From Acidobacteriota bacterium (lineage in GTDB: Bacteria > Acidobacteriota > Terriglobia > Terriglobales > Acidobacteriaceae): a stretch of 64,000 nucleotides of DNA. The notes under the pieces are model-generated. The model had not been told where the DNA came from. It saw nothing but the letters and a program-made list of their open reading frames with translations, and did not search any database. The number at the start of each line of letters is the position of its first letter. Positions within the stretch are counted from its first letter, which is position 1. The translations under genes and the position numbers were made by a program. Of this stretch, positions 49,258 through 59,345 are shown piece by piece. Location: positions 1 through 64,000 of the forward strand of contig JAJYBU010000012.1 in assembly GCA_021778845.1 (NCBI GenBank). The letters run 5' to 3'.

Positions 49258-49712
49258 GCCTTCACTCCGCTCGCAAACGCCCACGGATCATACTCGCCCA
49301 CCGACCACAGGTATCCCTCCGGATCGCGCACGCTGAACGCCTTCCCTCCGTACTCCATCTCCTTCAACTCCATCACCACCTCAGCGCCCGCGGCCTTCAC
49401 TCGCTCCCACATAGGAGCACAATCCGCCGCCACCAGATACAGAGGCGAGGTCACCCGTCCGCCAATCTCCCCCGGCGTCGCATACAGCCGCGTCAGCGGC
49501 CCCGGATTCGTCGCCGACCCCAGCATGATCATCCCCGTCCCAAACCTCATCTCCGCATGCGCCACAGTCCCCTCCGTCCCCTCATACACCGCATGTCGCA
49601 CGAACCCAAACACCCGTTCCAGCCAGTCAATCGCCGCATGCGCATCTCGATACCGCACACTGGGAATCAGCACCGACCCAACCTTCCCTATATCGTTCAT
49701 ACCGAACATCAT
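49254..49712 (-). CDS. VOC family (glyoxalase-like) protein
   Basis: VRYRDAHAAIDWLERVFGFVRHAVYEGTEGTVAHAEMRFG...GGKAFSVRDPEGYLWSVGEYDPW. Confidence 0.88.
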   Translation of the reverse strand: MMFGMNDIGKVGSVLIPSVRYRDAHAAIDWLERVFGFVRHAVYEGTEGTVAHAEMRFGTGMIMLGSATNPGPLTRLYATPGEIGGRVTSPLYLVAADCAPMWERVKAAGAEVVMELKEMEYGGKAFSVRDPEGYLWSVGEYDPWAFASGVKA

Positions 49713-49910
49713 CCACCCCAGCCCCTCATCTGCACAACCAAAAAACGCGCCCTCCGCAGCGGAGCCTGTCCGCCTCCACAGCACCCACATTGTGCCGCAT
49801 CGCCCCATCTCGGACAAAATCCGTCGGATATAGGACAATAGTTCTTGGCGCACCTTTTTTGATCCCGCACCCTGGGACCCCATCCGCGCCCACGGAAAGC
49901 AGAGGAAGCA

Positions 49911-51935
<2,025 letters not shown>

Positions 51936-52061
51936 CGCATCGCTCCCATGGGCACTCAGTGCAGGGGTGTGCGTTCCCATCTGTGGACTGCCCTCTTGAT
52001 CGGGGCGCAGCAGCGCGACAATGCCTGCGTTTCTCTTGGTTGTTAGCGCGTCAGACGGAAC

Positions 52062-52997
52062 CTACAACACGAGACCGGTGGACTGGGCCTGCTCGTGGGC
52101 ATGGTAACTGCTTCGTACTAGCGGACCAGACTCGACGTGGCGGAATCCCATGCCGAGCGCCTCATGCTTGAGGAAAGCGAACTCCTCAGGGGTATAGAAG
52201 CGGGACATCGGCAGATGATCGCGGCTTGGACGCAGGTATTGCCCTATCGTCAGGATGTCCACCTTGCGGTCAGCAAGGTCGCGGAAGACGCCGAGAAGCT
52301 CGTGCATCTCCTCGCCCATGCCGACGATGATCCCGGTCTTGGTCACGAGCGGGCCCAGTTCGTGCATCGTGGACTCACTCTTTGCCTCGGCTAAAAATTC
52401 CAGGCTGCGCTCGTACCGGCCGCCGGACTTTGCAACCCGGTAAAGCCGGGGCACGGTCTCGATGTTGTGGTTCAGAATCTCGGGCCGCGCGGCAACTACC
52501 ATCTGCCGAGCCTCAGCCACACCCTGAAAGTCGGGGGTCAGCACTTCGACCTGCGTTCCGGGAGACTGGCGGCGGATCTCGAGGATGACGTTGACGAAGG
52601 CCTGTGCTGCGCCAAGGTTGTCATCGTCGCGGTTCACGCTGGTAATGACTGCGTGCGCCAGCCCAAGTTGCGCCACCGCATAGGCCACCCGCTGCGGCTC
52701 CGTGTGATCAATCGGCTCAGGCTTGCCCTTGGGCACAGCGCAGAAGCCACAGCGCCGCGTGCACAGATTCCCTAGCATCATGAACGTCGCTGTCTTGTGG
52801 TTCCAGCACTCGCCGATGTTGGGGCAGTGCGCGCTCTCGCAGACCGTATTGAGCTTCAGCTCGCGGGCCAGCTTCTTGAGGTCATGAAACGTCTCGCCTA
52901 TGGGAGCACGGGCCTTCAGCCACTCGGGCTTGGCGACCGGCCTGCGCGGCGAAAGGTCGATCTGGATCAGAGCGTCGGATTGGACCAAAGGCATCAT
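52062..52997 (-). CDS. lipA: Lipoyl synthase
   Basis: CESAHCPNIGECWNHKTATFMMLGNLCTRRCGFCAVPKG. Confidence 0.96.
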   Translation of the reverse strand: MMPLVQSDALIQIDLSPRRPVAKPEWLKARAPIGETFHDLKKLARELKLNTVCESAHCPNIGECWNHKTATFMMLGNLCTRRCGFCAVPKGKPEPIDHTEPQRVAYAVAQLGLAHAVITSVNRDDDNLGAAQAFVNVILEIRRQSPGTQVEVLTPDFQGVAEARQMVVAARPEILNHNIETVPRLYRVAKSGGRYERSLEFLAEAKSESTMHELGPLVTKTGIIVGMGEEMHELLGVFRDLADRKVDILTIGQYLRPSRDHLPMSRFYTPEEFAFLKHEALGMGFRHVESGPLVRSSYHAHEQAQSTGLVL

Positions 52998-53142
52998 CGG
53001 CTCTCTTGATTGTAGATGGTTTCGCCAGATGAAGGCATTGGGTGCTGCTGGGCAGCGTTGATTCCCGCTACCGCAACGTTTCATTTCAGGGCAAGAAGCG
53101 TGACATCTAAAGTTTTGGGAAGCAACCGCCGATAAACCCAAT

Positions 53143-53277
53143 ATGAAACTCGACCTTGTGCTGGCACTCGCCTCGATCGCCATCCTGCTCACTCCCTGGC
53201 TAATGGATGCCGGGATGAGCCATCAACTTCGGAAGTTCATGAAAAACCAGGAAAGGCAGTCGAATCACGATCTGTAG
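53143..53277 (+). CDS. Possible small membrane protein (44 aa)
   Basis: ATG...TAG: MKLDLVLALASIAILLTPWLMDAGMSHQLRKFMKNQERQSNHDL; not in the supplied ORF list. Confidence 0.35.
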   Translation: MKLDLVLALASIAILLTPWLMDAGMSHQLRKFMKNQERQSNHDL

Positions 53278-53354
53278 GGGAGGCGCACATCTGTAGCATT
53301 TCCGTCCGCCATCATCCGTACCGAGCTCACCCGAGGTGAAGCCAAATAGCACGT

Positions 53355-53798
53355 CTAGCGCAGGCGCTCACGGACTTCTGGCCGGCTGAGATAGAGAAAA
53401 AACACCAGCGCGAAGAGGCCGTTGATGATGTACGGCGGAATATGGGTCCGGTGGAAGCCGTAGAAGTATCCGGCAGCCATCAGCAGGCAGCCTGCCGTGA
53501 CCAGCGACCATCCCCAGCGGCGCAGACGCAACATCCCGAAGACGCCCACTACCAGTAGCGTGCAAACACCGAGGATGCTGTACTTGGCCGCGCTGTGTCC
53601 AAACGTCCCGTTCATCGCCGCAAACGCGTTGAGCATCGCCAGCACCAGCAAATACATTCCGATCAGCGCCATGCCCGGGAGCATTCCCTTGCTCTCCCCG
53701 GCGGGTGTTCCGGGCAGGTGGCGCGCACCGAAGCCCGCGTCCTGGGCAGGCGGGGGCGTCGAAGTCTTAGGCGGAAGCGGAGACTCGTCTGGGTTCAT
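53355..53798 (-). CDS. Hypothetical membrane protein
   Basis: 147-aa ORF with four hydrophobic segments, adjacent to the cytochrome c gene. Confidence 0.65.
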   Translation of the reverse strand: MNPDESPLPPKTSTPPPAQDAGFGARHLPGTPAGESKGMLPGMALIGMYLLVLAMLNAFAAMNGTFGHSAAKYSILGVCTLLVVGVFGMLRLRRWGWSLVTAGCLLMAAGYFYGFHRTHIPPYIINGLFALVFFLYLSRPEVRERLR

Positions 53799-53807
53799 GG
53801 ATCTCGT

Positions 53808-54209
53808 CTAGAGCGTGTGGAGGTAGGCCAGCAGGTCATCGAGATTCTGCATAGTCATCGGCACTCCCGGCATCATGCCATGGCCCTGGAGAATCGTAAC
53901 CCGCAGGCGGTCATCGTTGGCCGGAGCTCCGCTGGGCAGGTACTGCTGCTTGAAGACACCCAGCATCGACGGTCCGTGCAGCGCATCGGAGTCGCGGTCA
54001 TCGTGGCACTGCGCGCATTTAGCCTGAAATACTTCGTGCCCCTGCATCTGCTGGGCATTCAACTGGCTGAGCGGCATGGGCGGTGGAGCGGAGTGACATC
54101 CGGCAAACACAGCGAACAACGTAACACCAAGACAGCAGAGCGAGAGTCGCGTCCCTATCGATGCATTCACTTCGATTCCCTCTCCTGTTATGTCGGACCT
54201 GCGGTGCAC
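53808..54209 (-). CDS. Monohaem c-type cytochrome, exported
   Basis: HEVFQAKCAQCHDDRDSDALHGPSMLGVF..., ILQGHGMMPGVPMTMQNLDDLLAYL. Confidence 0.85.
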   Translation of the reverse strand: MHRRSDITGEGIEVNASIGTRLSLCCLGVTLFAVFAGCHSAPPPMPLSQLNAQQMQGHEVFQAKCAQCHDDRDSDALHGPSMLGVFKQQYLPSGAPANDDRLRVTILQGHGMMPGVPMTMQNLDDLLAYLHTL

Positions 54210-54218
54210 CTGTTGACG

Positions 54219-55271
54219 TTACTGCGCGTCTCTCTTGAATACCTGTTCGGCGAAGAAGTTCTCGATCTTGGCCTGGTCGGTCAGAATCTCCCGATAGGCT
54301 GCCTGCAGGAGCTGGGCGCGGCTGTCGTGGAGTTGCTGGCGGATGCTCTGCTGCACGCGCGGATCAGTCAGTTCACGCTGCCCGGCGGCGTCCTTGCCGA
54401 TGAGCTTGAAGATGGAGTAGCCCACCGGCTTGTGCGTGGTGGGGTCGAACTGTGCAATGATGTCGGTCGTCTGGCCGGCGTTCAGCTTCGTCACAGCGGC
54501 ATAAATAGTGGGATTGGACTTCAGCTGAGTCTCGGTAATGAAGCCCATGTCTCCGCCGTTGGGAGCCGTGTCCGGGCGCTCTGAGAAGTTCGCAGCCAGC
54601 TCGCCAAAGTCCTCGCCCGAGTCGATGCGGTTCTTGATGGCCTGGATCTTCTTGCGTGCCTCGTCGTCGCTGGTGGCCTTGTTGTTCTGCAGATTGCCCG
54701 CCTGCGCGGAGCCCTGATCGGTCACCTCAATCTGGGCCATGTGATATGCGGGCTCGATCAGGTTGAAGTCTGCCTTGTGGGCGTTGTAGTAGTTGGTCAC
54801 ATCGGCGTCGGTAACGGTGATGCGGGAGTTGATCTCCTTGTTGAGCAGCTTGGTCTGCGTGAGGCTGCGGCGCACGTCGCGCTTGAGCTCGTCGAGGGTA
54901 AGATTGGCAGCCTTGAGCTTGGCCTGAAACTGATCCTCTGTGTAGGGCGCTTTCATCTCCGCGAGCTTGGCGTCGACCTCTGCATCCGTGGCGGTCAGGC
55001 CCTCCTTGGCGGCGCGCTGATCGATGATTCCCTCGATGATCAACGTATGCAGGATGTTGAGCTTGAGCGAGTCGGCCTGGTCGGGCGAGGGCGTCTGCTG
55101 CTGCGGATTCGTCGCCAGTTGAGCGCTGTACGCCTTATCAACATCGGTCTGGAAGATTGGATGACCGTTGACTGTGGCCACGACCCCCTGCTGAGGGCCT
55201 TTATGGCATCCGGCGAGGAGGACGAGCGCGGACGCGAGGATAAAGCTGATCGTGCGGGCGGACTTAGGCAT
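54219..55271 (-). CDS. SurA/PpiC-type peptidyl-prolyl cis-trans isomerase
   Basis: VATVNGHPIFQTDVDKAY; IDSGEDFGELAANFSERPDTAPNGGDMGFI; lipobox-like LLAGC. Confidence 0.9.
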   Translation of the reverse strand: MPKSARTISFILASALVLLAGCHKGPQQGVVATVNGHPIFQTDVDKAYSAQLATNPQQQTPSPDQADSLKLNILHTLIIEGIIDQRAAKEGLTATDAEVDAKLAEMKAPYTEDQFQAKLKAANLTLDELKRDVRRSLTQTKLLNKEINSRITVTDADVTNYYNAHKADFNLIEPAYHMAQIEVTDQGSAQAGNLQNNKATSDDEARKKIQAIKNRIDSGEDFGELAANFSERPDTAPNGGDMGFITETQLKSNPTIYAAVTKLNAGQTTDIIAQFDPTTHKPVGYSIFKLIGKDAAGQRELTDPRVQQSIRQQLHDSRAQLLQAAYREILTDQAKIENFFAEQVFKRDAQ

Positions 55272-55320
55272 CGGGGACGGATTCCTGACGCTGCGGGGTA
55301 ATGTTCGCAGCCTGTTAAGT

Positions 55321-57006
55321 TTACAACTTCCCGAGTTCGACGGTGCGGACGCTGGTAATCGCGTCCACCTGACGCAGGGCGATGAGGGCCTGCTCGAGCT
55401 CGGGGTGGATGGAGGTTGGGCCGCCGGATGGAGTCATATCCAACTGCACGACAGCAAGAGCGTGGCCTGCGCCGGCTGCCGAACCCTTGGCGGGTTTGGC
55501 GCGGCCGAGCGCGAAGCTGGCGATATTGAGTTTCGCTTCGCCGAGGATCGTTCCAATGCGTCCGATGACGCCCGGAACATCCTGGTTGCGGATGATGACG
55601 AGCGTTCCGGAGAGCTCTGCCTCGATGTCGATGCCATCGTAGCTGAGCAGCCGCGGCGAGTGACCATGCAGCACGGTCGCGAGGCCGGTCCACGTGCCCT
55701 GCTCGTCGCCACCAGCGGTCTTGCGGGTCCAGTGCAGGGTCAGGCGGAGGGTCGCGCCGGTGCCGCCGGAGATCTGCTCGCGCTTGTCCTCCTGCACGCG
55801 CAGGCCGCGTTCTGCGGCGGCGGCATAGGCGTTGATGCGGTTGACGCCGTCGGCGCCGTGCAGCACCCCGGCGATCGCCGCGTTGCGGATCATCTCGGTC
55901 TTCAACTGTGCGAGACGGCCGTTGTAGGTCAGCGAGATGCTCTCGATATTGCCCAGCGCGGTGTTGCTGCTGCCGGTGCCGCCGGCGTGGCCCAGCAGTT
56001 GGCCGAGGCGCGATGCCATCTCGATATACGGCGAGAGCTCGGCGTATTCCTCTTCCGTCAGCGAGGCGACATTGATGGCGTTCTGCACCACGCCCAGCTT
56101 GAGGTAGTCGCGAACCTGGTTGGCGAGCTGAATCCCGATAGCCTCCTGAGCCTCGTCGGTGGAGCCGCCAATGTGCGGCGAGAGCAGGATGTTGTCCAGC
56201 GAGAAGTAGGGTGACTCCTTCAGCGGCTCCTTGCGGAAGACGTCGAGCGCGGCTCCGGCGACTTGGCCGGAGGCGAGTGCCTCGGCGAGCGCTTCGTCAA
56301 CGATGAGCTCGCCGCGCGCGCAGTTCACGATGCGAACGCCCTTCTTCATGGTGGCGATCGATTTCTGATTGATAAGGCCCTCGGTCTGCGGGGTGAGCCC
56401 GACATGCAGCGAGAGGAAGTCGGAACTGGAGAGCACCTCTTCGAGCGACAGCAGCGCGACCTGATTCTCGCGCGCGATGACGGGAGCGATGAACGGATCG
56501 TAGCCGATGACCGTCATGCCGAAGGCCTGGGCGCGGCGGGCAACCTCCAGCCCAACGCGGCCGAGACCGATGATGCCCAGCATCTTACCGCGCAGCTCTG
56601 AACCTTGTAACGATTTCTTCTCCCACTTTCCAGCGTGCATGGTGACGTTGGCGCGGGGAATGCCGCGGGCCATCGAGATCATGAGGCCAAGCGTGAGCTC
56701 GGCGACGGCTACCGCGTTGGCGCCGGGGGTGTTCATCACAACGATGCCGCGGCGCGTGGCCTCGTCGGCGTCGATGTTGTCCACGCCCACGCCGGCGCGG
56801 CCGATGATGCGCAGCTTCGGCGCGGCGGCGAGCAGGGCGGCGTCGGCCTGAACCGCCGAGCGGACGATCAGCGCGTCGGCGTCGGCCAGCTCCGCGGGCA
56901 GGCCGCCGGGTGCGATCTGGTCAGCGGTGACGACGTTCCATCCGGGCTCTTCCTGGAAGATGGCGAGTGTGGCGGGTGAGACCTTTTCTGCGAGAACGAT
57001 CTTCAA
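55321..57006 (-). CDS. serA: D-3-phosphoglycerate dehydrogenase (probable TTG start)
   Basis: KIVLAEKVSPATLAIF; GMTVIGYDPF; GLGRVGLEVARRAQAFG; LSPHIGGSTDEAQ; C-terminal ACT domain. Confidence 0.93.
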   Translation of the reverse strand: MKIVLAEKVSPATLAIFQEEPGWNVVTADQIAPGGLPAELADADALIVRSAVQADAALLAAAPKLRIIGRAGVGVDNIDADEATRRGIVVMNTPGANAVAVAELTLGLMISMARGIPRANVTMHAGKWEKKSLQGSELRGKMLGIIGLGRVGLEVARRAQAFGMTVIGYDPFIAPVIARENQVALLSLEEVLSSSDFLSLHVGLTPQTEGLINQKSIATMKKGVRIVNCARGELIVDEALAEALASGQVAGAALDVFRKEPLKESPYFSLDNILLSPHIGGSTDEAQEAIGIQLANQVRDYLKLGVVQNAINVASLTEEEYAELSPYIEMASRLGQLLGHAGGTGSSNTALGNIESISLTYNGRLAQLKTEMIRNAAIAGVLHGADGVNRINAYAAAAERGLRVQEDKREQISGGTGATLRLTLHWTRKTAGGDEQGTWTGLATVLHGHSPRLLSYDGIDIEAELSGTLVIIRNQDVPGVIGRIGTILGEAKLNIASFALGRAKPAKGSAAGAGHALAVVQLDMTPSGGPTSIHPELEQALIALRQVDAITSVRTVELGKL

Positions 57007-57180
57007 ATACGGCTCCAGTATGGTTGGGGCGCGGATGCGCAACCCTACTAGTGTACTTCGGGACGGGCGTCTGGTCCGACGGTTGCCAGTGCTCGTTCTG
57101 AGCCCCCCTGATTCCGATTGGCCGATGCGAACGAGGTGCGAGCCGCCGCTGTGCCGCTGCTGGCCGGGAACGCCCGCACG

Positions 57181-57530
57181 CCCCCCTCCCCTCCCCCCCC
57201 ATACTTTTTCGTCTAAAGTATTCCATTCAGGTGAGTTGCGGGGGGGGTTGGCTGCAAAGTATTCCATTCAGGAGGGTTGCGGGTAAGCTATTCCATTCGT
57301 TGAGGTTAGGTTCTGCGCGGACGGCGGGAGGCTTCGCCTACAGGGCGACGGAGCTGGTGCGGGGGCTTGATGGGGATGGGTCTAGTTAAATTTTACGCGC
57401 GCGGCGGGGGTAACTATGCCAGGTTGGCGAGAGAGAAATCGGCAGTGTTCACAGGGGTTTTGTGCAGATTGGGGCGGCGAGGGGGTTGACACGCGAGTTT
57501 TGGGCTGTTTTCGACGAAATTATTTTTGGG
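57181..57530 (-). promoter_or_regulatory. Composite leader element, copy C (upstream of serA)
   Basis: Minus strand: TGTCAA 57491-57486, GCCGATT from 57443, TGGCATA from 57421, TAAAAT 57395-57390, two CCCGCAAC..CCTGAATGGAATACTTT copies, AAAAAGTATGGGGGGGGAGGGG. Confidence 0.75.
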
Positions 57531-57671
57531 AACAGCGAGTTCCGCCCCTCGCGTCGTCGCGAGCCCCACAAAGTATCAAGCACAGGGCCCCCGACGTTTG
57601 CTGAGAGGGCCGTTGGCAGACCCCGGGTCCGTGAATTTGGACGCGGGGTCGCGCTTGTCGTGCAGGGTTGG

Positions 57672-58685
57672 CTATTTCGTCGGGGCGGGGGATGCTGGCG
57701 ACGTGGCTGCGGGGGGTGCCGGTGGAGTGATTCCCTCGGAGCGCAGGGCGTCGTCGATCACGCCGAAGATGTAGTCGATGGGTAGCGCGCCCTCGATCTT
57801 TTCGCCGTTGATGAACATGGTGGGCGTGGACTCCACGTGCAGCGAGTTGGCGAGTTGCTTGGAGGCTTCTACGGCGGAGGGATCCTGCTTGACGATGCAG
57901 GCGTTGAGCGTGGCGGCGTCCACGTGATGCGCAGCGCCCTGATCGCGGGTGAGTTTGTCGAGCTGCGTGATGGCGCGGTCGAGGGTGTGCGCGGGCTTGT
58001 CGGACTTGGCGTCGCCGGGCGTGGCGGCTGCCGGATCCTTGCCGATGTCCTCGGCGTGGGTGTGGATGTAGTCGACGAGGCTCCAATAGCCTTCAGGGGA
58101 CTGCGCGGCGAGGCAGTTGACGTCGATGGCCGCGTGCATGGCCCAGGGATGCTGGTCGAGCGGGAAGTCGCGGTAGACGATGCGGACCTTGTCGCCGTAA
58201 CGGTTGGTGATGGCGGGGAAGATGGTCTGGTGGAGGCGGGCGCAGAAGGGGCACTCGAGGTCGTCGAAGTTGACCATGATGACGGGCGCGGTGGGCGGGC
58301 CGCCGCGGAAGGGACGGCCGGCGTCGGAGACCATGGTGCGGGGGTCGGCGGAGATGTCGTACTTGATGAACTGCGCGATGGTCTTGCCGTCGTCGGAGAT
58401 GAGGAAGTTGATGGGGTGCGCGGACTTGTCGTCGGCTGTGAGAGTGACGGTGATGGTGTGGTAGCCGGGGATGTCCGAGGGCTGCGCGGGGCCGATGCTG
58501 ATGGTCGATCCGGGCGGGAGCTGCGCCTTCTCGCGAAGCAGCACGTCAACGCGATGCGCGACCGCGGGAGACAACTGCGCGCCGGTCTCGATCTTTGTCG
58601 CAGCAGGAATTTGGGCGCGGCAGCCGAACGAGGTGAGGATGGCGGCGAGGAAGAGGGGGGCCAGACGGCGAGGGGTAAACAACAT
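57672..58685 (-). CDS. DsbA-family thioredoxin-fold protein with N-terminal domain
   Basis: Signal/lipobox; IMVNFDDLECPFCARLHQTIFPAI; VESTPTMFINGEKIEGALP. Confidence 0.87.
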   Translation of the reverse strand: MLFTPRRLAPLFLAAILTSFGCRAQIPAATKIETGAQLSPAVAHRVDVLLREKAQLPPGSTISIGPAQPSDIPGYHTITVTLTADDKSAHPINFLISDDGKTIAQFIKYDISADPRTMVSDAGRPFRGGPPTAPVIMVNFDDLECPFCARLHQTIFPAITNRYGDKVRIVYRDFPLDQHPWAMHAAIDVNCLAAQSPEGYWSLVDYIHTHAEDIGKDPAAATPGDAKSDKPAHTLDRAITQLDKLTRDQGAAHHVDAATLNACIVKQDPSAVEASKQLANSLHVESTPTMFINGEKIEGALPIDYIFGVIDDALRSEGITPPAPPAATSPASPAPTK

Positions 58686-58692
58686 GCCTTGA

Positions 58693-59277
58693 TTATCGCA
58701 GTTCAGGCTGACCATATGGTGGATCCGGCCATGGGGGTGCCCCGGGTCCCGCTTCTGGAACCCGGGCCTCGGCTGCACGCTGCCTGCGCAACGCAGTCCA
58801 AGGCGATTCCACTTCAACCCCTCTCAGGCTGCCCGTCGCGTAATGGTCGAAGCTCGACCACAGCCAGTCTTCCGGCTTCTGGACGAAGGAACGCTCGACC
58901 GGATTGCGGTGCATGTAGCGGAGCTTCTCGATGCGCTTCTCTTCTGTGAAGACGTTGAAGTCGTAGTACCTCTGCTCCCAGAATGGGCGTCGGTTTTGTC
59001 GAAGCGCGACGGAGAGCTTGATCGCCTTCATCACGTCGGCGATGGTCTTGTGTTCGGGCTCGCTGATGAGGATGTGGACGCGGTTGGGCATGACTACGTA
59101 GCCGGTGATCCAGAAGCTACATCGGATGCGTGTTCTTTCCAAGGCATCTTCAACCAGAGTGCGAGCTGAGGGTGTTTGCAGGTACGGGCGACGACCGTGG
59201 CAGATGAAGGTGATGAAGTGCAGATTGCCTGTGTGGTGGAGTCGTACGAGTCCGGTCGGTATGGGCAGAGCATACAC
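58693..59277 (-). mobile_element. REP-associated tyrosine transposase (RAYT, Y1_Tnp) with altered HUH motif
   Basis: LHFITFICHGRRPYLQT...ITGYVVMPNRVHILISEP...LRYMHRNPVERSFVQKPEDWLWSSFDHY. Confidence 0.88.
58734..58749 (+). repeat. Inverted repeat/REP arm flanking RAYT (left)
   Basis: GGGGTGCCCCGGGTCC, exact reverse complement of 59294-59309. Confidence 0.85.
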
Positions 59278-59293
59278 CCGGGTCCGAAAATCC

Positions 59294-59309
59294 GGACCCG
59301 GGGCACCCC
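59294..59309 (-). repeat. Inverted repeat/REP arm flanking RAYT (right)
   Basis: GGACCCGGGGCACCCC; part of hairpin CCCGGGTCCG-aaaatc-CGGACCCGGG (59277-59302). Confidence 0.85.
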
Positions 59310-59345
59310 GTTCGCCGGGATGAAATAGGTGTGGGCGGATTGCGG

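Noticed and set aside
57416-57785. Small plus-strand ORFs (62, 107 and 82 aa)
   Set aside because: They overlap leader copy C and the DsbA-like gene antisense; no domain or ribosome-binding support.
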